The notes under the pieces were generated by a model. It made no database searches, was not told the DNA's origin, and saw only the letters and a program-made list of their open reading frames with translations. Source: an uncultured Synechococcus sp. (GTDB taxonomy: Bacteria; Cyanobacteriota; Cyanobacteriia; PCC-6307; Cyanobiaceae). Taken from it: DNA of 11,678 nt. The stretch is taken from the NCBI GenBank assembly GCA_913020095.1, contig CAJWAH010000031.1:1-11678 (forward strand), in the 5' to 3' direction. The position numbers were made by a program, and so were the translations under genes. Below are positions 6,580 through 11,678 of the stretch, piece after piece. Position 1 is the stretch's first letter, and the number at the start of each line of letters is the position of its first letter.

Positions 6580-6882
6580 TCACTCTGCTGTTGAGGCCTG
6601 TCCGTCATGCAGCTGGGGAACCCGCACCGGATAAATGCGATCAGGCACGCCTGGGGCCATCAAGCGGATCTGACGCACCAACTGCAGCGCATCCAACGGA
6701 GCCCGCAGCAGCGGAACCAACTCGTTGATCTGCTCAAGGTGGAGACGGTCGCTGCAATCAATCCGCAAGGCCGACCAGCCGCGGCTGAGGCGGCAACTGA
6801 GCAACGGCTCGAGCCGGGCGAGATCGTCGGCTTCCTCCCGATAAAACGAGAGCACAGCCCGCAACAAGCGCTCGCCAGCCAT
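6580..6882 (-). CDS. Small hypothetical protein, start uncertain
   Basis: A small, probably cytoplasmic protein that I do not recognise by name. From ATG 6882 it has 100 residues: MAGERLLRAVLSFYREEADD, a leucine-rich segment (LARLEPLLSC), GWSALRIDCSDRLHLEQINELV, then RQIRLMAPGVPDRIYPVRVP near 70-89. There are no membrane segments. The pattern is helix, strand, helix, strand. An ATG at 6960 would extend it by 26 residues. I prefer 6882 because the extra 26 codons use codons rare in the neighbours and show no conserved-looking motif. The shorter form also leaves a 95-bp spacer for the divergent Hsp70-like gene, whose Shine-Dalgarno lies just beyond. Neither start has a good ribosome-binding site. 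The gene is upstream of rpoZ on the same strand. Confidence 0.7.
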   Translation of the reverse strand: MAGERLLRAVLSFYREEADDLARLEPLLSCRLSRGWSALRIDCSDRLHLEQINELVPLLRAPLDALQLVRQIRLMAPGVPDRIYPVRVPQLHDGQASTAE

Positions 6883-6962
6883 CTCACACCCGGACTCATT
6901 GATCTCAATGTGAACCGCGCAGGGTGTGGATGGCCGTACTTTCTGCAATGGTTTCAGCATTC

Positions 6963-6970
6963 AGGAAAGG
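6963..6970 (+). promoter_or_regulatory. Ribosome binding site deciding the TTG start at 6978
   Basis: AGGAAAGG lies 7 bases before TTG 6978. It supports that codon over in-frame ATGs at 6924-6948, whose extra residues (MWMAVLSAMVSAFRKGFA) precede the Hsp70 phosphate-1 strand and are not expected in the family. Confidence 0.6.
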
Positions 6971-6977
6971 ATTTGCC

Positions 6978-8498
6978 TTGAGCCAGGGGACCCTTGCCAT
7001 CGACTTGGGCAGCTCAAGCACCCTGGTGGGCTGGCAAGCCGCACCCGGCAGCCCTGGGGAAGTGCTGGCTTTACCGCCCCTGAGCCGCTCCACAAGCGAT
7101 GCCAGCATTCCCAGCCTGGTCAGCCCCAGCGGCGGCAGCCGTTGGCTGTTGGGGCAGCAAGTGATCGAAGCCGGCAGCGAAGCCGATTGCCTGCGGGATT
7201 TCAAAGCACTGCTCGGGCAAAGCAATGCCCCAACCACAGCTGAGCAGGCCGCTGATGCCTTGCTTCAAGGCATTTGGCAACGGTTGCCGCAGGCCATCGA
7301 GCCCCAACGACTGGTGCTGACCGCACCGGTGCAGGGCTTCGCGGGGTATCGGCGCTGGCTGCAGCAGTGGGCCGAGTCCCTCGCCATCGAGGAAGTGGCC
7401 CTGGTGGATGAACCCACCGCGGCGGCCCTCGGCGCAGGCCTGTCGCCTGGGAGCCTGGTGCTGGTTCTCGACATCGGCGCCGGCACCACCGATCTGGCGC
7501 TGGTCAGGCTGGAGGGGGGCGAAGGCCGTGCCATGCCCATGGCCCAGCTGCTGCGCTTTGCGGGCCGCTCCTTACCGGAGCGCCAAGGGCAATCCCAGCG
7601 CACCGCCAAGGTGCTGGGCAAAGCGGGGATCAGCCTTGGCGGCCGCATGATCGATCGCTGGTGGGCCAAAGCTTTGGGCGCACCAGAACCAGCTCCACAG
7701 GCCTGGTTGAACGCGGCTGAGGCACTCAAATGCGCCTTGAGCGACACAACCAGCGCTCAAGTGGTGCTGGAAAGCGAGGCAGGGCCCCGGCCGTTGCAAG
7801 GAAGCCGGCGGGAGCTCAACAACGTGCTGGACGCCGCCGGCCTGGAGCCGCTCTTGGATGGCCTGCTCAATGAAGTGGAGGCTGCGGCCCGGCGGGCTGG
7901 CGAATCCCTCGATTCCATCGATGCGGTGATGGCCGTCGGTGGCGGCAGCGCACTGCCCTGGGTGCAGCAGTGGCTGCAGCGCCGCTTGCCGAAAACAGAA
8001 CTCCTGGTCACCCAACCCCTGCAAGCGGTGGTGCTCGGCGCCTTGGCCATGACACCAGCCCTGCAGGTGATGGATGTGCTGCAACACGGCATCAGCCTGC
8101 GCTGCTGGGACCGGAGGCTGCAGAACCAGCGCTGGCATCCCCTGTTTTTACCCGGGCAAGCCTGGCCAACCCCGCAACCCCTGGAGCTGGTTTTAGCCAG
8201 CCGCGGTGATCAAGCCTGCGTTGAAGTGCAACTGGGCACCCCGAGCGGTGAATCCAGGGCCGAGGTGGTGTTTGTCGATGGGCTGCCGGTGCTCCGCAAT
8301 CAGGAGGCCGGCGAGGCCAGCGTGCGGCCCTGGAACCAACCGGCGTTGCAGATCCCGCTGCCAGAGGGCGCTCAAGAAGGTCAAGACTGCCTGCGGCTGC
8401 GCTTCGGGGTCGATGCCGAGCGGCAGCTTTGGCTGGAGGGGTTTGATCTTGTTGGCGAGCAACAACTCTCCCGCCAAATCCTCGGCATTGTGGAGTGA
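6978..8498 (+). CDS. Hsp70-like ATPase with shortened C-terminus
   Basis: A 506-residue protein with an actin/Hsp70 ATPase domain. Its start is TTG 6978. Phosphate-1 motif is TLAIDLGSSST (5-15). LVDEPTAAALGAG at 142-154 is the Hsp70 'EPTAAA' signature. Phosphate-2 is VLVLDIGAGTTDLALVRL (161-178). GGRMID at 221-226 corresponds to GG.D.D in DnaK. The adenosine motif is AVGGGSALPWVQQWLQ (319-334), followed by QPLQAVVLGALA. The ATP-binding core is therefore intact. After residue 365 the protein has only about 140 residues, starting VMDVLQHGISLRCWDRRL. That resembles the start of a DnaK beta-sandwich (LPLFLPGQAWP), but the helical lid and acidic C-terminal tail are absent. It is not dnaK itself, which is about 635 residues. 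It is presumably cytoplasmic, and its clients and co-chaperones are unknown. It overlaps the next gene (GTGA). A CDS oriented away begins about 95 bp upstream. Confidence 0.9.
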   Translation: MSQGTLAIDLGSSSTLVGWQAAPGSPGEVLALPPLSRSTSDASIPSLVSPSGGSRWLLGQQVIEAGSEADCLRDFKALLGQSNAPTTAEQAADALLQGIWQRLPQAIEPQRLVLTAPVQGFAGYRRWLQQWAESLAIEEVALVDEPTAAALGAGLSPGSLVLVLDIGAGTTDLALVRLEGGEGRAMPMAQLLRFAGRSLPERQGQSQRTAKVLGKAGISLGGRMIDRWWAKALGAPEPAPQAWLNAAEALKCALSDTTSAQVVLESEAGPRPLQGSRRELNNVLDAAGLEPLLDGLLNEVEAAARRAGESLDSIDAVMAVGGGSALPWVQQWLQRRLPKTELLVTQPLQAVVLGALAMTPALQVMDVLQHGISLRCWDRRLQNQRWHPLFLPGQAWPTPQPLELVLASRGDQACVEVQLGTPSGESRAEVVFVDGLPVLRNQEAGEASVRPWNQPALQIPLPEGAQEGQDCLRLRFGVDAERQLWLEGFDLVGEQQLSRQILGIVE

Positions 8499-9343
8499 CT
8501 TGCCCTCCCCCGGTGTCGCCGCGCCGCTCGCGACTACCCAAGGTTTGGATCTGGAGCTCCATCAGCCTGGTGGGGGCCGTGGTGCTGTCGTTGCTCTGGT
8601 GGCAGAGCCAGCTGCCGGCCCGCCTGGCGCAAGCGGTGGAGAACGACCAACTCGATACCTGTTTAAGGCTGGGGGAACAACTGGCGGCCCTGCGCAAGCT
8701 CAACAGCGAGGAGCAGGCCATCGTGGCGGGCTGCCTGCGCACGCAAGCCAGCCGCAACTGGGAGCAAGAACGGCTGCGGTTAGCCCTGGACCAACAGCGC
8801 GAACTGGTGCTGCGCAGCGGCAATCCAGCTGTCGAAGAGCGGCGGCTGCAGCAATGGCGCCAGCAGATCCAACGCCAAGCCATGGAGGCCTACCAGCGCG
8901 GTGAGGCCCGCCAGGCCATGGCCCTGCTGAAACGCAGTGGCGAGACCCGCTTTACCGATGGGCAGCAGCTCCACGCCACGTTGGAGGACCACTGGGCCGC
9001 CAACCGCTACGCCTACAGCCAGGCGGCCAGTGCCGCTGCTGGCGAGGATTGGTGGGAAGCCTTGGATCAGCTCAATCAGCTGAACCACCCCTGGTGGCAG
9101 CGCAAAGCCTTGAGCCTGCGCACCGATGTCAGTCGCCAAGCCGCCGCGATGCAGCGCAGCAATCAACCCAAGGACAGCCACCGCGACAGCGGTGATCAAC
9201 CGATCTCCGACACCGAACTCGATGCCGCCGTGCAGCGTCACCTCTCGCTGGGGTTAAGCGCCTGGCAGGCATTCGAACTGGGCTGCAGCGAACTGGGCGG
9301 GCAGGTCTTGGAACAGGGACCAGAGAGCAGCTGCCAACGTTGA
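8495..9343 (+). CDS. Single-pass membrane protein coupled to the Hsp70-like gene
   Basis: A 282-residue protein of unknown family. Its GTG start at 8495 overlaps the previous stop (GTGA), so translation is probably coupled. The basic N-tail SPRRSRLPK precedes one hydrophobic helix at about 17-37 (VWIWSSISLVGAVVLSLLWW). Residues 40-220 are mostly helical, charged and rich in Arg, Gln, Ala and Trp, with repeated short helices (for example QERLRLALDQQRELVLRSG, AYQRGEARQAMALLKRSG). They look TPR- or coiled-coil-like without a clear TPR consensus. A polar linker with many Ser, Asp and Gln (221-240) leads to a conserved-looking end with SLGLSAWQAFELGCSELGG. By the positive-inside rule the N-tail is cytoplasmic and the bulk lies across the membrane. 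Four cysteines (56, 80, 264, 280) would then be outside. A cleavable signal peptide is not excluded. Confidence 0.78.
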   Translation: MTCPPPVSPRRSRLPKVWIWSSISLVGAVVLSLLWWQSQLPARLAQAVENDQLDTCLRLGEQLAALRKLNSEEQAIVAGCLRTQASRNWEQERLRLALDQQRELVLRSGNPAVEERRLQQWRQQIQRQAMEAYQRGEARQAMALLKRSGETRFTDGQQLHATLEDHWAANRYAYSQAASAAAGEDWWEALDQLNQLNHPWWQRKALSLRTDVSRQAAAMQRSNQPKDSHRDSGDQPISDTELDAAVQRHLSLGLSAWQAFELGCSELGGQVLEQGPESSCQR

Positions 9344-9376
9344 GTGACAGGATGTGCTGGCTTGAGAGCCGCAGCC

Positions 9377-9598
9377 ATGCAGCAGGGTGACCGTGTCCGG
9401 GTGAAGGAGTCTGTGGTGGTGTTCACCCATCCAGAACATCGCGGCCAGGCCTTTGACATGCAAGGCCAAGAGGGCGATGTGGCCACCGTGCTGAACGAGT
9501 GGAAGGGCCGCACCATCAGCCCAACCCTGCCGGTGATCGTGGCCTTTGGCCGCTACAAGGCCCACTTCCGCGCCGAGGAGCTCGAAGCGATCAGCTGA
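9377..9598 (+). CDS. ftrV: Ferredoxin-thioredoxin reductase, variable (alpha) chain
   Basis: FtrV is the non-catalytic chain of the heterodimeric ferredoxin-thioredoxin reductase. It clamps the FtrC Fe-S subunit so electrons from photosystem I-reduced ferredoxin can reduce thioredoxin, giving light control of thiol enzymes. It has 73 residues from ATG 9377. An upstream GTG at 9344 adds 11 residues that do not fit the family. The signature is GDRVRVKESVVVFTHPEHRG (4-23), AFDMQGQEGDVATVL (25-39), ISPTLPVIVAF (47-57) and [13 protein letters not shown] (60-72). This is the SH3-like barrel of the family at its usual length. It has no cysteine, as expected for the variable chain. It follows the membrane protein at 8495 by 33 bp. 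Its final codons overlap the convergent pyrR by 8 bp. The catalytic ftrC is not in the window. Confidence 0.93.
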   Translation: MQQGDRVRVKESVVVFTHPEHRGQAFDMQGQEGDVATVLNEWKGRTISPTLPVIVAFGRYKAHFRAEELEAIS

Positions 9599-9599
9599 T
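9590..9599. repeat. 10-bp perfect palindrome spanning both stop codons of ftrV and pyrR
   Basis: ATCAGCTGAT is self-complementary. It contains TGA of ftrV on the plus strand (9596-9598) and TGA of pyrR on the minus strand (9593-9591). Its tiny loop makes it a poor terminator in RNA. No T-run follows on either strand. Confidence 0.5.
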
Positions 9600-10166
9600 G
9601 TCCTGCAGCGGACGCAGCAGTACAACCCCCTCTTCCCCGTCCACCTCTTGCAGCATCAGGTGGATGAACTCATGGCGGCTGGTGGGCACCACGCGGCCGA
9701 CAAAATCCGGCTGAATCGGCAGCTCCCGGTGGCCGCGATCCACCATGGCCAGCAATTTCACGCAGGCGGGACGGCCCCAGGTGTGCAAAGCCTCCAGGGC
9801 TGCTCGCACCGTCCGACCTGTGAACACCACGTCATCCACCAAAACGATCTCGCGACCTTCCACCGGCACCGGCAGTGCCGTGGGCTCAGCCAGGCGCGTG
9901 CCAACCCGCTCCAGGTCGTCCCTGTGAAAGGTGGGATCCAGCACCCCTTGATCCACGGGGTGGCCGAGCTCCCGCTCCAACTCAGCGGCCAACACGCGCG
10001 CCAGTGCCGCGCCGCGGGTGGGAATTCCCAGCAGCAGCAATCGTTGGCTGTCGCCTGCTGACTCCAAAACTTGGGAGCACAATCGGGCAATTGTGCGCTG
10101 CAGATCCTGCGGATCGAGCAGGGTTCGCCGCTCACAGGCCTCGGTTGGCAGTGATCCACGGCTCAT
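9591..10166 (-). CDS. pyrR: PyrR: bifunctional pyrimidine regulator / uracil phosphoribosyltransferase family
   Basis: PyrR proteins have a type I phosphoribosyltransferase fold. In Bacillus they bind pyr mRNA leaders with UMP and can convert uracil + PRPP to UMP. It has 191 residues from ATG 10166; the family is about 180. Residues 1-15 are a variable tail. [18 protein letters not shown] (43-60) is the PyrR-type strand and loop. [10 protein letters not shown] (76-85) matches the family's L-D-x-T-x-x-R-D-D-L motif. The PRPP loop [17 protein letters not shown] (108-124) carries the D-D-V-x-x-T-G-R-T signature. [20 protein letters not shown] (142-161) is specific to PyrR. No pyr biosynthetic gene and no clear PyrR-binding leader is near. 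In cyanobacteria its role may be enzymatic more than regulatory, which is inference. It is divergent from gpmI and convergent with ftrV. Confidence 0.95.
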   Translation of the reverse strand: MSRGSLPTEACERRTLLDPQDLQRTIARLCSQVLESAGDSQRLLLLGIPTRGAALARVLAAELERELGHPVDQGVLDPTFHRDDLERVGTRLAEPTALPVPVEGREIVLVDDVVFTGRTVRAALEALHTWGRPACVKLLAMVDRGHRELPIQPDFVGRVVPTSRHEFIHLMLQEVDGEEGVVLLRPLQDIS

Positions 10167-10261
10167 GGAATCAGGTTAGTGGAGGTGATGGGCAAAGCCT
10201 GACCGGGGCCTTGCCGAAGTGGGTTCTCACGCCGGCGGGATGTAATTTGCCCACAGATGAC

Positions 10262-10266
10262 GGGAG
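10262..10266 (+). promoter_or_regulatory. Ribosome binding site supporting the TTG start of gpmI
   Basis: GGGAG sits 7 bases before TTG 10274. In the 107-bp spacer to pyrR I see a TGTAAT (10241-10246) that could be a -10 element, but no -35 at proper distance. An 8-bp palindrome CGCCGGCG lies at 10230-10237. No further feature is supported there. Confidence 0.55.
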
Positions 10267-10273
10267 CGATCGG

Positions 10274-11678
10274 TTGACGGCGACTTCTCCCCCAAGCGCT
10301 GATCAGAGTCTGAAAAAATCCTCGTTACCACCGGTGGCACCAGTGGTACTGGCGGTGCTTGACGGCTGGGGAAACACGCCGGAGCAGCAGCACAACGCCA
10401 TCCACAGTGCATCCACACCGATCATGGATGCCTTGTGGCACGCCTATCCCCACACCCTGATTGAGGCCAGTGGCGCCCATGTGGGCCTGCCTGACGGCCA
10501 GATGGGCAACTCCGAGGTCGGCCACCTCACCATCGGTGCTGGGCGTGTGATTCGCCAGGAACTGGTGCGCATCAGCCAGGCCGTTCAAACCAATCAGCTG
10601 GGCGAGAACGCTGCCCTGCAGGCCCTGGCCACAGATCTCAAAGCTTCAGGCGGCCGCTTGCACCTGGTCGGACTGCTCTCCGATGGGGGCGTTCACAGCC
10701 ACATCAATCACCTGGGCGGCCTGCTGCGCTGGGCTGCGGCAGCTGGCATCCAGCAGGTGTGCATCCACGGCATCACCGATGGCCGCGATACACCCACCGA
10801 CAGCTCCCCTGGCTACCTGCAAACCCTCGATGAGCAGATTCAGCAGGCCGGCATTGGTCAACTCACCACCCTCTGTGGCCGTTATTGGGCTATGGACCGC
10901 GACAACCGCTGGGAGCGCGTTGAGAAGGCCTATCGCCTGCTGACCGAAGCCAGCCCTGTGAGCAGCGCCTCACCGCTGGATGTGGTGAAAGCAGCCCACA
11001 GCGATGGCACCAGCGATGAATTCCTGGAGCCAGTTCGCTTCGCGCCGGAGCTGATTGAGGCCAACGACGCCCTGGTGCTGTTCAACTTCCGCCCCGATCG
11101 GATGCGGCAGCTGACCGCAGCATTTGTGAACTCCAGTTTCCAAGGCTTTGAGCGTCAGCTGATTAGCCCCCTGCCGGTGGTCACCTTCACCCAATACGAC
11201 AAAACCCTGCCGGTGGCCGTGGCCTTCCCACCGGAGTCCCTCGACGATCTGCTGGGTGAAGTGGTGGCACGCGCCGGGCTGCGCCAGTTCCGCACAGCGG
11301 AGACCGAGAAATATCCCCACGTCACCTATTTCCTCAACGGCGGGATGGAAAAGCCCTTCCCTGGGGAAGATCGTCACCTGGTGCCCTCCCCCAAGGTGGC
11401 CACCTATGACCAGTCGCCTCACATGTCAGCCGATGAGCTGACCGACGGCTGCGTAGCAGCAATCAAGAAGGGGATCTATTCACTCGTGGTGATCAATTAC
11501 GCCAACCCCGACATGGTCGGGCACACCGGCGATATGGAGGCCACCGTTGAGGCCATTGGCTGTGTGGATCGCTGCATCGGGCGGATTTTGGATGCCACCG
11601 GCCAGATGGGAGGCACCCTGCTGATCACCGCTGATCACGGCAACGCCGAAGTGATGCAAGGACCTGATCAACGGCCAT
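10274..11678 (+). CDS. gpmI: 2,3-bisphosphoglycerate-independent phosphoglycerate mutase, 3' end missing
   Basis: It interconverts 3- and 2-phosphoglycerate in lower glycolysis through a phosphoserine intermediate and needs two Mn2+ ions. 468 codons are in the window and the end is outside; cyanobacterial members run to roughly 540. The start is TTG 10274 with GGGAG 7 nt upstream. A GTG at 10334 (giving [13 protein letters not shown]) has no such site, although the first 20 residues are poorly conserved in the family. Motifs in order are LAVLDGWG (Asp30), QMGNSEVGH with catalytic Ser80, [10 protein letters not shown] with His141, [62 protein letters not shown] and ITADHGNAE. The last conserved His in the C-terminal part is beyond the window edge. 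pyrR is divergent, 107 bp away. No regulator is visible. Confidence 0.97.
   Translation, partial: MTATSPPSADQSLKKSSLPPVAPVVLAVLDGWGNTPEQQHNAIHSASTPIMDALWHAYPHTLIEASGAHVGLPDGQMGNSEVGHLTIGAGRVIRQELVRISQAVQTNQLGENAALQALATDLKASGGRLHLVGLLSDGGVHSHINHLGGLLRWAAAAGIQQVCIHGITDGRDTPTDSSPGYLQTLDEQIQQAGIGQLTTLCGRYWAMDRDNRWERVEKAYRLLTEASPVSSASPLDVVKAAHSDGTSDEFLEPVRFAPELIEANDALVLFNFRPDRMRQLTAAFVNSSFQGFERQLISPLPVVTFTQYDKTLPVAVAFPPESLDDLLGEVVARAGLRQFRTAETEKYPHVTYFLNGGMEKPFPGEDRHLVPSPKVATYDQSPHMSADELTDGCVAAIKKGIYSLVVINYANPDMVGHTGDMEATVEAIGCVDRCIGRILDATGQMGGTLLITADHGNAEVMQGPDQRP

Noticed and set aside
6607..6981. A plus-strand frame of 124 codons opposite the gene at 6580-6882
   Set aside because: The minus-strand frame gives a more natural protein (leucine-rich helices, PVRVP ending). 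The plus frame is Gln/Pro-rich and would overlap the Hsp70-like gene's ribosome binding site.
8092..8883. A 263-codon minus-strand frame opposite the Hsp70-like and membrane-protein genes
   Set aside because: It is antisense to two coupled genes, with a Ser/Arg/Cys-rich translation that matches no known pattern.
1..11678. Search by eye for CRISPR repeats, insertion sequences, tandem repeats, integrase sites or a defence island
   Set aside because: No spaced direct repeats, no transposase or recombinase frame, and no junction direct repeats beside the tRNA were seen. All large frames are housekeeping or conserved cyanobacterial genes.

Overview
The window reads as chromosomal, housekeeping DNA of a marine-type picocyanobacterium (Synechococcus/Cyanobium lineage). 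The evidence is the gene content: an S4 protein of the photosystem II-associated YlmH type, the variable chain of ferredoxin-thioredoxin reductase (FtrV), a DUF1818 protein found in cyanobacteria, a cyanobacterial-type omega subunit, and cyanobacterial-style SerA, MurD and GpmI. The DNA is GC-rich and tightly packed. The longest stretch without a gene is about 107 bp. I saw no insertion sequence, integrase, CRISPR array, phage gene or toxin gene, and no perfect copy of the HIP1 octamer common in many freshwater cyanobacteria.

Layout. Bases 1-1754 (minus strand): serA (serine biosynthesis), followed 4 bp later by the start of prmA, which leaves the window. Bases 1811-3099 (plus): a small glycine-rich membrane protein and an S4-domain RNA-binding protein. 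Bases 3171-5114 (plus): tRNA-Val(GAC), then murD only 19 bp later, then an EVE-domain protein whose ATG overlaps the murD stop. Bases 5178-5936 (plus): a multi-spanning membrane protein that ends tail-to-tail with a minus-strand group: DUF1818 (5933-6295), rpoZ (6295-6525) and a small unknown protein (6580-6882). Bases 6978-9598 (plus): a shortened Hsp70-like ATPase, a GTGA-coupled single-pass membrane protein, and ftrV. Bases 9591-10166 (minus): pyrR, tail-to-tail with ftrV. Bases 10274 to the end (plus): most of gpmI (phosphoglycerate mutase).

How the genes fit together. SerA and GpmI meet at 3-phosphoglycerate, the Calvin-cycle product: SerA draws it toward serine and GpmI toward pyruvate. 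MurD belongs to peptidoglycan synthesis, RpoZ and PrmA to transcription and the translation apparatus, and FtrV to light-dependent thiol regulation. The least explained part is the Hsp70-like/membrane-protein pair at 6978-9343. I found nothing that I can defend as a wholly new system. The findings are mostly unexplained conserved proteins, translational couplings and small inverted repeats.
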